Below, in pieces: positions 11,045-22,207 of a stretch of DNA of 64,000 nt. This stretch comes from Megaleporinus macrocephalus (Eukaryota; Chordata; Actinopteri; Characiformes; Anostomidae), in NCBI GenBank assembly GCA_021613375.1, contig JAJQXZ010000031.1, positions 1 through 64,000 of the forward strand, read 5' to 3'. Position 1 is the first letter of the stretch. Every line of letters starts with the position of its first letter. Under the pieces are notes generated by a model. That model was not told where the DNA came from and made no database searches. It saw only the letters and a program-made list of their open reading frames with translations. The position numbers and the translations under genes are program-made.

Positions 11045-12838
11045 GTTAGCTAGGAGTGACTATCTGATGGTTTTTTTAATTTGCAGGCTAATGCTGCAGG
11101 TGGTCTGTTACTGTTAGCTAGGAGTGACTATCTGATGTTTTTTTTAATTTGCAGGCTAATGCTGCAGGTGGTCTGTTACTGTTAGCTAGGAGTGACTATC
11201 TGATGGTTTATTTTAAGGCTAATGCTGCAGGTGGTCTGTTACTGTTAGCTAGGAGTGACTATCTGATGGTTTATTTTAAGGCTAATGCTGCAGGTGGTCT
11301 GTTACTGTTAGCTAGGAGTGACTATCTGATGTTTTTTTTAATTTGCAGGCTAATGCTGCAGGTGGTCTGTTACTGTTAGCTAGGAGTGACTATCTGATCG
11401 TTTATTTTAAGGCTAATGCTGCAGGTGGTCTGTTACTGTTAGCTAGGAGTGTCTATTTGATGGTTTATTTTAGTTTAGCAGGCTAATGCTGCAGGTGGTC
11501 TGTTACTGTTAGCTAGGAGTGACTATCTGATGGTTTATTTTAATTTAGCAGGCTAATGCTGCAGGTGGTCTGTTACTGTTAGCTAGGAGTGACTATCTGA
11601 TGGTTTATTTTAGTCTATTGCTGCAGGTGGTCTGTTACTGTTAGCTAGGAGTGTCTATCTGATGGTTTATTTTAAGGCTAATGCTGTAGGTGGTCTGTTA
11701 CTGTTAGCTAGGAGTGACTATCTGATGGTTTATTTTAGTTTAGCAGGCTAATGCTGCAGGTGGTCTGTTACTGTTAGCTAGGAGTGACTATCTGATGGTT
11801 TATTTTAGTCTATTGCTGCAGGTGGTCTGTTACTGTTAGCTAGGAGTGACTATCTGATGGTTTATTTTAGTTTAGCAAGCTAATGCTGCAGGTGGTCTGT
11901 TACTGTTAGCTAGGAGTGACTGTCTGATGGTTTAGTTTAGTTTAGCTGGCTAATGCTGCAGGTGGTCTGTTATTGTTAGCTAGGAGTGACTATCTGATGG
12001 TTTATTTTAATTTAGCAGGCTAATGCTGCAGGTGGTCTGTTATTGTTAGCTAGGAGTGTCTATCTGATGGTTTATTTTAATTTAGCAGGCTAATGCTGCA
12101 GGTGGTCTGTTATTGTTAGCTAGGAGTGTCTATCTGATGGTTTATTTTAATTTAATGCTGCAGGTGGTCTGTTACTGTTAGCTAGGAGTGACTATCTGTT
12201 GGTTTATTTTAATTTATCAGGCTAATGCTGCAGGTGGTCTGTTATTGTTAGCTAGGAGTGTCTATCTGATGGTTTATTTTAATTTAATGCTGCAGGTGGT
12301 CTGTTACTGTTAGCTAGGAGTGACTATCTGATGGTTTATTTTAGTTTAATGCTGCAGGTGGGCTGCTACTGTTAGCTAGGAGTGACTATCTGATGGTTTA
12401 TTTTAATTTAGCAGGCTAATGCTGCAGGTGGGCTGTTACTGTTAGCTAGGAGTGTCTATCTGATGGTTTATTTTAAGGCTAATGCTGCAGGTGGTCTGTT
12501 ATTGTTAGCTAGGAGTGACTATCTGATGGTTTAGTTTAGTTTAGCAGGCTAATACTGCAGGTGGTCTGTTACTGTTAGCTAGGAGTGACTATCTGATGGT
12601 TTAGTTTAGTTTAATGCTGCAGGTGGTCTGTTACTGTTAGCTAGGAGTGACTATCTGATGGTTTATTTTAAGGCTAATGCTGCAGGTGGTCTGTTACTGT
12701 TAGCTAGGAGTGACTATCTGATGGTTTATTTTAAGGCTAATGCTGCAGGTGGTCTGTTACTGTTAGCTAGGAGTGACTATCTGATGGTTTATTTTAGTTT
12801 AGCAGGCTAATGCTGCAGGTGGTCTGTTATTGTTAGCT
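11045..12838. repeat. 1.8-kb minisatellite of 56-72-bp variable units
   Basis: Around 28 units share the core GCTGCAGGTGGTCTGTTACT then GTTAGCTAGGAGTGACTATC. They differ in a short spacer (TTTAATTTAGCAGG, TTTTAAGG, TTTTAGTCTATT or TTTAATTTA). Length changes are confined to the spacer. The last unit is cut in GTTAGCT, and the L2-like LINE starts at that base. Confidence 0.95.
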
Positions 12839-15800
12839 CAAACCTCTGCCTACAACTCTGGTGATCTGGCTAGCTACAAGAAGGCCAGATATGACCTTCA
12901 GAGGACCATCAGGCTAGCCAAACGGAACTACAGGGACAGAGTTGAATCCAACTTCCTCTGCTCTGATCTCAGACGTATGTGGAGTGGACTGCGCACCATC
13001 ACTGATTATAAAGGAGGTGTTGTGATAGGGGGTCGCCCTCCTCACTAGCAGATGATCTTAATGCACCTTATGCTCGCTTTGAGGCAAATAACACCTCCCC
13101 TGCTGGAAATCTCCCAATACATCAGGAGAGCTGCACACTGACCATCTCTCTCCCTAAGACTGTCAGTGGTTCCTACGTACTTTAAAGAAACCATCATTGT
13201 TCCAGCTCCCAAGAAACCTTCTGTCACCTGTCTGAATGACTACCGCCCTGTTGCACTGACATCAACAGTTATGAAGTGCTTTGAGCAGCTGGTCAAAGCT
13301 CACATCTGTTCTGTGCTTCCTGCGACGCCACAGTACACACTGCTCTCACACACTCAGACACACTGCTCTCTCACACTTGGACAGAAAGAACACGTATGTG
13401 AGAATGCTGTTCATAGATTACAGCTCAGCATTCAACACAATCATCCCAGCCAAACTCATCCCGAAGCTCAAAGACTTGGGTTTGAACTCTGGATACTAGA
13501 CTTCCTGACGAGCAGACCGCAGGTGGTGAGGGTGGGTGACAGCATCTCTTCCACTCTGACTCTGAGCACGGGGGCCCCCCAGGGATGTGTACTTAGCCCC
13601 CTCCTGTATTCCCTGTACACTCATAAATGTGTAGCCAAACACACTCCTCCAACCTCATCTTCAAATTCACTGATGACACTACCATCCTAGGCCTCATCCC
13701 AGATGGAGATGAAACAGCCTATGGAGACGAGGTCAGCGCTCTGTCAGAGTGGAGCCATGACAACAATCTCCTTCTAACCATCAGCAAAACGAAGGAGATG
13801 ATTGTGGACTATAGGAAGCAGCACAAGGGTGGTCACTCTCCCCTTTACATCAACAGGGCTGAAGTGGAGAGAGTCAGCAGTGTTAAGTTCCTCGGCGTTC
13901 ACCTCTCTGATGACCTCACCTGGTCCCTCCACACTAACACGATTGTGAGATCTGCTCAGGCTCAGGAAGTTTGGACTGCCTTCTGATCTCCTCACCAGCT
14001 TCTATAGATGCACTATAGAGAGCATCCTAATGGGCTGCATCACTGTCTGGTACGGCAGCTGCACTGCCTGCGACTGCAAGGCCCTAAAAGGAGTGGTGAG
14101 GACAGCAGAATACATCGTAGGCAACAAACTACCAGCCTTACAGGACATCTACCAGTCCCGCTGCCTGAGGAACAAACTTCCAGCCTTACAGGACCTCTAC
14201 CAGTCCTGCTGCCTAAGGAACAAACTACCAGCCTTACCGGACATCTACCAATCCCGCTACCTGAGGAACAAACTGCCAGCCTTACAGGACATCTACCAGT
14301 CCCGCTACCTGAGGAACAAACTGCCAGCCTTACAGGACATCTATCAATCCTGCTGCCTGAGGAACAAACTACCAGCCTTACAGGACATCTATCAATCCCG
14401 CTGCCTGAGGAACAAACTACCAGCCTTACAGGACATCTATCAATCCCGCTGCCTGAGGAACAAACTACCAGCCTTACAGGACATCTACCAGTCCCGCTAC
14501 TTGAGGAACAAAGTGCCAGCCTTGCAAGACATCTACCAGTCCCACTGCCTGAGGAACAAACTACCAGCCTTACAGGACATCTATCAATCCCGCTGCCTGA
14601 GGAACAAACTACCAGCCTTACAGGACATCTACCAGTCCCGCTGCCTGAGGAACAAACTACCAGCCTTACAGGACATCTATCAATGCCGCTGCCTGAGGAA
14701 CCAACTATCAGCCTTACAGGACATCTATCAGTCCCGCTGCCTGAGGAACAAACTACCAGCCTTACAGCACATCTATCAATCCCGCTGCCTGAGGAACAAA
14801 CTACCAGCCTTACAGGACATCTATCAGTCCCGCTGCCTGATGAACAAACTACCAGCCTTACAGGACATCTATCAGTCCCGCTGCCTGAGGAACAAACTAC
14901 CAGCCTTACAGGACATCTACCAGTCCCGCTACCTGAGGAATAAACTACCAGCCTTACAGGACATCTATCAATCCCGCTGCCTGAGGAACAAACTACCAGC
15001 CTTACAGGACATCTACCAGTCCCGCTGCCTGAGGAACAAACTACCAGCCTTACAGGACATCTATCAATACCGCTGCCTGAGGAACAAACTATCAGCCTTA
15101 CAGGACATCTATCAGTCCCGCTGCCTGAGGAACAAACTATCAGCCTTACAGGACATCTATCAGTCCCGCTGCCTGAGGAACAAACTACCAGCCTTACAGC
15201 ACATCTATCAATACCGCTGCCTGAGGAACAAACTACCAGCCTTACAGGACATCTATCAGTCCCGCTGCCTGATGAACAAACTACCAGCCTTACAGGACAT
15301 CTATCAGTCCCGCTGCCTGAGGAACAAACTACCAGCGTTACAGGACATCTACCAGTCCCGCTGCCTGAGAAACAAACTACCAGCCTTACAGGACATCTAT
15401 CAATCCCGCTGCCTGAGGAACAAACTACCAGCCTTACAGGACATCTATCAATCCCGCTGCCTGAGGAACAAACTACCAGCCTTACAGGACATCTATCAGT
15501 CCCGCTGCCTGATGAACAAACTACCAGCCTTACAGGACATCTACCAGTCCCGCTGCCTGAGGAACAAACTACCAGCCTTACAGGACATCTATCAGTCCCG
15601 CTACCTGAGGAACAAACTACCAGCCTTACAGGACATCTATCAGTCCCGCTACCTGAGGAACAAACTACCAGCCTTACAGGACATCTATCAGTCCCGCTGC
15701 CTGAGGAAAATCCAGAAGATCAGGTTAGACAGAGGTCACCCAGCACACAGCCTGTTCACTATACTGCCATCAGGCAGGAGATTCCACATCCAGACCAGAA

Positions 15801-15860
15801 CAACCGGCTACTGAACAGCTTCTACCCACACGCTGTCAGGCTTCTGAACAAACTGTGAGG
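12839..15860 (+). mobile_element. L2-like LINE remnant, 5'-truncated, with an expanded internal repeat
   Basis: Pieces in three frames line up as one LINE reverse transcriptase: KARYDLQRTIRLAKRNYRD (pre-RT), [17 protein letters not shown] (RT motifs 1-2), [13 protein letters not shown] (motif A), STGAPQGCVLSPLLYSLYT (motif B), FKFTDDTTILG (motif C), then VKFLGVHLSDDLTW, MGCITVWYGSC and, after the repeat, HPAHSLFTILPSGRRF. The endonuclease is absent. A deletion with frameshift lies around 13330-13390, and stops follow near 13046 and 13150. The segment normally present once before KIQKIRLDRGHPA is multiplied 33 times (14123-15706). The 3' end runs into a purine tract at 15886. The family follows from general knowledge of fish L2/Maui-type elements. 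Confidence 0.8.
14123..15706 (+). repeat. 33 x 48-bp in-frame coding minisatellite inside the LINE
   Basis: The span is exactly 1584 bases, or 33 units of 48, without a single indel. Each unit encodes a version of NKLPALQDIYQSRCLR. Variants are point changes (RCLR, RYLR, CCLR, DLYQ, QHIYQ, MNKL). No stop occurs in this frame, and one other frame is also open for long stretches. The long protein predicted here is the LINE C-terminus with a repeat expansion, not a new gene. Confidence 0.95.
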
Positions 15861-15885
15861 CTGAGAGACCCCAATACCGTTCACT

Positions 15886-16429
15886 AGAGAGAAAGAGAGA
15901 GAGAGGGAAAGAGAAAGATACGAGAGAGAGAGGGAAAGAGAGAGATGAGAGAAAGAGATGAGAGATAGAGAGAAAGAGAGAGAGGGAAAGAGAGAAAGAT
16001 ACAAGATAGAGAGAGAGAAAGAGAGAGAGGGGGAGAGAGATGAAAGAGAGAGGGAGAGAGAAAGATGAGAGATAGAGAAAGAGAGAGAGAGAAAGAGATA
16101 GAGAGAGATGAGATATAGAGAGACAGAGAGAGAGAGAGAGAAAGAGAGAGATGAGAGAAAGAGATGAGAGAGAGGGAGAGAGAGAGAGAGAGAGGGAGAT
16201 GAGAGAGAGGGAGAGAGAAAGAGAAAGAGAGTGAGATAGATAGATAGAGAGAAAGATGAGAGATAAAGAGAGAGAGAGTGAGAAAGAGAGAGAGAGAGAG
16301 AGAAAGAGAGAGATGAGAGAAAGAGATGAGAGATAGACAGAGAGAGAGAGGGAGAGAGAGATGAGAGAGAGAGGGAGAGAGAAAGAGTGAGATAGATATA
16401 TAGATAGAGAGATGAGAGATAGAGAAAGA

Positions 16430-16463
<34 letters not shown>

Positions 16464-16575
16464 AAGAGAGAGATGAGAGAGATGAGAGATAGATAGAGAG
16501 ATAGATAGAGAAAGAGAAAGAGAGAGAGAGAGAAAGAGAGAGAGAGTTGAGAGATAGAGAGAGAGAAAGAGAGAT

Positions 16576-16624
<49 letters not shown>

Positions 16625-16630
16625 CGAGAA
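15886..16630. repeat. 740-bp polypurine (GA-rich) tract
   Basis: Almost uninterrupted G/A on the plus strand, with GAGATGAGAGA and GATAGATAGA interruptions. It corresponds in position to the polypyrimidine tract (minus strand) just before exon 3 in the Ly6 genes, for example 24121-24183 in gene B. It therefore looks like a hugely expanded splice-acceptor tract of psi-B. Long mirror-symmetric purine runs can form triplex DNA. Confidence 0.93.
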
Positions 16631-19430
16631 GGAGGTGTGACTTTAAGGAAACTCTGTTGTGACATGGCTGCACCGTTAACTGTTGTTCTGAAATCATGAT
16701 TACGAGAACATGTTGCTTTAACACTTCAGGACAGAGCTGGACGTCCAGTTCCATCATTCTTACAGCTTATTAACACATACCAGCCACATCAGTACCAACG
16801 TCTACAAACACTTTCCACAGTATTTACACAGAAACGGAGTTTAGTTCACAGATAATCCAACCTCGACTTGAACAACACAGAATATACTGTTAATTACAGT
16901 AATAATCATTAATATCATTAAAGAACAGCTTTCCTTTCAGTGTGAGTCGGTGTGAGGACATTTTATTACAAGCAGTTCTGGAGCGTTTTATTTTCAGTCC
17001 GTTCATCAAAACAAGAGGCCAAAACCCGTAAAGCCCATCCGCCGAGCTTGAACGATGCAGGAAATACGGAAATACATGTTTTTCATTGAACTTTTCAGAC
17101 TTAATATCATTCTGACGCTGCTACTTCGTTTTGCTTGTAGATCATCATCAAAACAACAAAACAGACAACCTGACCAGCGGGACGAATTCTAGAATTATAC
17201 ACTGCCAAACATATTATCTACACACGTATACATGTATCTCCAATTCTGTGCATTTTTATTTTTCCACATCGTTTGAATGCAGCTGGCACGGTTCACATTG
17301 GGGGAAAATGAACGGACCAATAGAAATGCTCCAAATTTCTGCCTCCATTGACACTTTTGGTCCTCTCCTGTGAAGTTGTCAATTCGGAGATTTCTTTTGG
17401 ACGGCGATGATTTAAACTGGCTACAGCAAACCGACAGCTGTGAGACGCTGAGTCATGTACTGGAGAGACTTAGAAGAGCTTCAGCTTTATTTCTGGTCTT
17501 GGTTGCGCAGGCATTTTCAGGAGGAGTACAGGTCCCAGGTTTAGCCTTGCATATTGGCCCTGGGCACTGCTAACACTTCAGAGCTGCAGAAGTCTGGAAA
17601 GCTTTGGGATAAAAAAACAAACAGATAAAATGGGAGGAAGTATATGATCTACTAGCATCATCACAGGATCACATAACCAAGAGAGAACAAATCTGACCAG
17701 AAGAACCGTTTAACACCCAAAGACTCCACAGAACCCAACACTGACCCAACAGTAACAGAGGCCTGAACGGAGGACTCTTCATTCCCGCCTGACTCACCGA
17801 TCTCTAAACTGATCATAGATCTCTAAAACTCTGGTCATGTTAGTAGCACCACAGCGGCAAGGCTGGCCAGGACTCTCGCTCATTCGGTGCTTATGTTGCT
17901 GTGAACCTTGGACCACGAAACAATATCGAATTTCAGTCTTTCTGCTGTAACACTGCGTCACCATACTGCCGGATTACTGATGAAGAGAGTCAGTATCGAC
18001 TATGGTGACCTTAACTGTGGTGGGCTTTCTTAAATGCACTTTCCACAGCTGAGGAAACTGACCATTCATCTAGCACAGTAATGCTAATTCACGTTATTGG
18101 GAGCTTTGCAGCTGTTTGCTGTGATGTAATCACTTATAATTGATTATTAAGCTGTTTGTTTCGCTCAGGCTAATTGTGCATTACTGTGTATTTTATATAA
18201 ATTGTATATTAAAAATAATAATTTGCAGGATTTATCTACTTGGACATGTCGTCCCATTTCTACATGCACTTGCATGGCTTAACCGCCTGCTCCTGTGCAT
18301 GACACTGAAATTTGGAAAGCTCAATAGGTCATGACTGTCTAAGAAGCGACCCGCAATGCCGTACCAGCGTTAAACATCCAGTATTTGGCACAATCTATAA
18401 ACAAATAAATAAATAAATAATATATTTTTTATATTCTTCGGGAAAAACCTGACTCGGCTTTGCTCTCCTTAACCGTGGCGGCCTTTGTTTCATACACTTT
18501 CCACAGCTGAGTGCCGGCTGACCATCTAAAGCCTCCACTACTTCCAAAAAGGACAACAAAAACATATTAAATTTGAAAGTTGCTGTTCATTACACTACGT
18601 TTATCACAACAAATGAACCAAAAGTGTGACCCAACATGACTTGGGGAAGAAGAAGTCTGGTTCCATAGACTTCCTTTAAATGTAAAGTATGTTTTTCTTT
18701 CTCATGTAAAGTTTCTACCTTGGAGACGTGATATTCTCAATGTTTCAGAGATATGGTGGTAAAAATGCTAATATCTTGATCCTGAAAAGCTTAATATGTC
18801 ATGGCTGTCTAAAAAGAGAGCGTCCCGCCCGCAGTGCCATACGACAATTTAACATTCTCTATTAACAAATACAGAATTTTTTAAATTAAATAATCTTTTC
18901 TTTTTTTTTTTTTATTTTGGAAAAAAGTTACTTGTCTTTGGTCTCTTTAGTTGTAGTGGCCTTTCTTTAATGCACTTTCCACAGCTGAGGAAACTGACTA
19001 TCAGTGTGACCATCTAAAGGCTGCACTACTTCTCTAGCACAGTAATGCTCAATCACGTGACTGGCTACTTTGCAACTGTTTACAATAATATAATTTTCTA
19101 ATTGATTCTTAAGCTGTTTGTTTCACTCATGTTAATCATCCATTACTGAGTATTTTATATATCTATATAATAAGTTGCAGGTTTTATCTACTTGGATATG
19201 TGGTTTGATGTTGGAGTCGAGCAGAGACTGCAGACCTCTGGTACAGATCATGATTTCATTTAGCCTGAAGATTATATTTACATATACATCATTACATACA
19301 ATATTACATACAGTATTACATACTACATACATGATTACGAGTATATATTACATACAATACATTATTACATACACAACAGCTGCTGATATTTTCTGTCTGT
19401 AGCTTCTAGAACAATAAAAAAGAAACATCT
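16631..19430 (-). other. Psi-B duplicon: copy of gene B intron 2, exon 2 and intron 1
   Basis: From GGAGGTGTGACTTTAAGGAA (16633) on, the sequence follows gene B positions 24187-26620 closely, interrupted by small indels. It includes intron 2, a dead exon 2 (17498-17601) and most of intron 1. After 19420 it departs from gene B before exon 1. Exon 3 would lie below 15886 and has been replaced by the LINE and purine tract. Confidence 0.75.
17498..17601 (-). pseudogene. Psi-B: dead exon 2 of a Ly6/uPAR-like gene
   Basis: The minus strand reads AAAG/CTTTCCAGACTTCTGCAGC, then codons for SAALKC followed by a TAG stop (17570-17572) where the live genes have Tyr. After that it reads QCPGPICKAKPGTCTPPENAC, with residue 20 or so marking the end of the recognisable domain half. 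The donor GTAAG is destroyed (CCAGAA instead). Exons 1 and 3 are missing. It is clearly a dead paralogue of gene B. Confidence 0.85.
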
Positions 19431-20112
19431 TTGCAATCAGCCCCTGCTGGCTTTCCACACATTTGGAAACGCTAATCATTCGCAATGTCCTTACAACAGA
19501 CTACAGCCTAATTTTAACTGCAGTGCAGCCACCGCCTTACATACTCCACTGCAGGCCCACAGGATTCCCGATGAGCCGGCTCATGTCAATCTCGAGTTTG
19601 GGCCGGTTGGAAGGGAAAAATAATTTTGATACTTATCTGTCACTTATCTAATCTTCTTCTTGCGTTCATTCTCCACTAAACTACGTATTCATTCTATATT
19701 CATCTCACAGTACAGCCCCTACATAGCAGTAGATTAGGTGGGTTCTACCATCTGAGGGAATTATCCCCCCCAAATGTTGAAGTTGGTTGGGCCCTAGCGT
19801 CAGGTGTTAGTCGGTGGTGATGGAGGACAGAAAGAGGCCAGGTGGAGCTGAAAAGGCCAGGTTAAAAAAAAGTAATGTGTTGAAAGAAGATCTGTGGGAG
19901 AGCTGTTCTCCAGAAGACAGACCCCCAGTTACAGCCGGTAAACCGAGATATGGAAACGTTTGCAACATCCACTTAGTGTAGTTTATTTTCTAGAGTCCAA
20001 TACACACCATTAATCACACATATCCAGTTTCAAGGTGAAAATAATCAACGTAATTTAGAAGTGTAGTACATTATTAGCCGAACTCATTAATGGAATGGAG
20101 CAGCAAACCCCT
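19431..20112. other. Former 5' flank of psi-B; exon 1 deleted
   Basis: Positions 19440-19560 match 38690-38810 (5' side of gene C). Positions 19800-20110 match 27180-27510 (5' side of gene B). The stretch that carries exon 1 and the promoter in gene B (26640-27170) has no counterpart here, which indicates a deletion. Confidence 0.6.
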
Positions 20113-21062
20113 TCAGACACTACTGATGATCCCGAGGAGGCCATGTTTACTGAAGGAACAGGTAGAGGATAGACTAACAGAGTTATTTATACTCTGTGTA
20201 ATAGCTAAGAGTTATTTGTAATGTAAAGTATAACATAGAGAATAGATGTGATATACGTTAAATTGCGTTAATTGGGAAATTCTCATGTTTATAGACACCG
20301 TTATTAATAAAATGGAGAAGCCAGTGCACGGCTTAGGAGGCGGTTGATGCTGTAGGTAGCTACTTAACATGCGTGTAGTGAAGCTACTTAAGAGTTTAGT
20401 GTAAATCTAACAAGAGAGCTCCTCTCTGTTGGGAAGAAAAATGCTATTTTAATTTCAAATCATTTTAATTTCATTTCACATGTTACATGTTACGAGTTGC
20501 TTCTATTGTTTCTTTTTTGTTGTTGTTGTTTTTTCTCTCCTGTGCGTTTGTCCTCCCCGTCTACAGGTGGAGCCCTTCCCAGGCTGGGTGCTGTTGGATG
20601 AGAAGCTTCCTGTAGGCCCTCCTTAAAAGAAGTGGGAATTTGAGAAGTGGCATGGCTGACCTGCTTTGTGTGTTGTTTTGAAAAGTACTGAAGTGAACAG
20701 TATCTGTGTGATTGTTAAATAGGCTGTTGGTGACTTGGTGTGTGTGTTATGTAGTTGCCACACTGACTGGAAGGGGGTAAGTGCCGCTGGTTTTGTGTGA
20801 TGTCTTTTCTCCTGGTTTTGAAAGGCAGGGAGTAAGGCAAGTTTTTGTATTTTGTTTCTTTTCTTTTCTGTTTAGGTAAGTTGTGTTTGGGGGTGGAGTT
20901 ATTTGTGGGTTTTGTTTATTATTGTGGCATATCCTTACCCCTGGAGAACCTATGTGGTGGCTTTGTACACTTTTACTACTTTTCTAAATATATCAAAGTA
21001 ATAAGCTCCATTGTGTCTTGTCTTCTCACTGTCCGCTGTTAAACCCTAGACCAACTCGTAAC
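20113..21062. mobile_element. About 0.95-kb insertion absent from the gene B flank, possibly a solo LTR
   Basis: In the gene B unit AGCAGCAAACCCCTTCA (27500) is followed shortly by GTGAATTAAACCTGTT (27572). Here about 950 bases separate the two, ending in CTCGTAACACTGCTCCTG. The T-rich run, GT-rich body and CGTAACA end recall an LTR, but I could not define matching ends or a target duplication, so the class is uncertain. Confidence 0.4.
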
Positions 21063-21179
21063 ACTGCTCCTGTACAAAGGTAAACACGTTTTCACGTGAA
21101 TTAAACCTGTTAAAGTGACGTGTTTTCTGTAAGCTTACCGACATATACCAGAACTTATACCCAGTAAAAAGAAATTTTA

Positions 21180-21640
21180 AGAGCTAGCTGCTGTTTTATT
21201 TATTCAAAAACCTCCTCCATGGAAAAAGTGGCTCGGATTTGGGAATGAAACTCCCGGGCCGAAAAAGGGGCCCACTCCGGCCCTGCTCCACCGCTTCAAC
21301 ACTGATATAAATCTACAACAACCATCAGAAAGCTGGATCCACACAAACACAGCCACCAATTACTATAAAGCGTGTGTCGAGTCAAGTCATGGTTTACTTA
21401 TAGATGCCTTTTACAAAGTTTTTACAAAGCAGCTTTGCAGAAAATCCATGTCCAGGCCCTACACTGGCCAGCAGATCTCCCTCTGAGCAAGAGGAGGAAA
21501 CCTTGAGAGGAACCGAACTCAAAAAGTACACTCACACACTGAAGCGCACTGCTTTAACGGACAGACAGTGCGCTCTAGCTCCAACTGAGTACGTACTGAT
21601 CAAGTAATCGATTTCGGACGCACCCTAAAACTGGCCAAAG
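21180..21640. repeat. Dispersed repeat shared by the psi-B, B, C and D 5' flanks
   Basis: 'AAAGCAGCTTTGCAGAAAAT' and 'GAGGAAACCTTGAGAGGAAC' occur here, at 28014-28140 and at 38946-39070. The second block is a phrase found in a common fish interspersed repeat. At 21560-21640 a GTGCGTCCGAAATC-type end (inverted) follows; it is also present inside the Harbinger element near 56250-56390. Confidence 0.55.
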
Positions 21641-22142
21641 GAGCCCACGAGCTACTCACTTTCTACATCTGTCTATCTCTCCAATATCAACACTTCATAG
21701 CTTTTCAACCCAGCAGTTCCACACTGCCTCCTAGTGATTGGTCAAAACAGCGTCTTTCCCAGCCCACCTGAGAAAACCCCCCAGTTGAGACACACAGCGT
21801 GAGATGCAGTGGTTAAAGGCAGCACGGCTCTACTTGTAATGTTCTTCGGAGTTGGTTCAACCTTAAATATCCACTCCGACCCGGATAGAAGTGAGCTTGG
21901 TCAGTTTACAGAGTGAAACACGAAGCACACTGAGGAGAAGTGAATCACTGACTCGTCCTCGCGCTGGTGGTGGTATTCCACTAGTCGGTTTCTTTGCTGC
22001 TTGACCAAAATAAACCTGGACTCCAGCATTACTACACCGTCCAAAAACTCAGCCAGTTGAGTTTAGTTGTCGTTACTTACAGAAAATAAAATAAAAAGCG
22101 AAGTCCGGGGTCTGAGTCTGTGTACAGCAGAGAGCATAACAA

Positions 22143-22150
22143 TATAATAT
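22143..22150. other. Empty hAT target site in the gene B unit
   Basis: The sequence CAGCAGAGAGCATAACAAT here is continuous. In the gene C and D units the matching 8 bases (GAAAGCAT/GAACGCAT) flank a 1.3-kb hAT element. This is the pre-insertion state of that site. Confidence 0.75.
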
Positions 22151-22195
22151 AATACAATACAATACAATATAAAATACAATATAAGCGCCATAGTT

Positions 22196-22207
22196 CGCGC
22201 ATGCGCA
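22196..22207. promoter_or_regulatory. NRF-1-like palindrome
   Basis: CGCGCATGCGCA differs by one base from the palindromic consensus TGCGCATGCGCA. The perfect form is present at the equivalent places 33798-33809 and 44625-44636. It lies 3' of the Ly6 genes with no recognised transcript, so function is uncertain. Confidence 0.35.

Noticed and set aside
14030..15814. 594-codon open frame that looks like a large repeat protein
   Set aside because: It is the LINE C-terminus with a 48-bp repeat expansion; it begins and ends in LINE sequence, and a second frame is also open.
15808..16757. Two minus-strand frames of about 285-311 codons rich in Ser and Leu
   Set aside because: Low-complexity translation of the purine tract.
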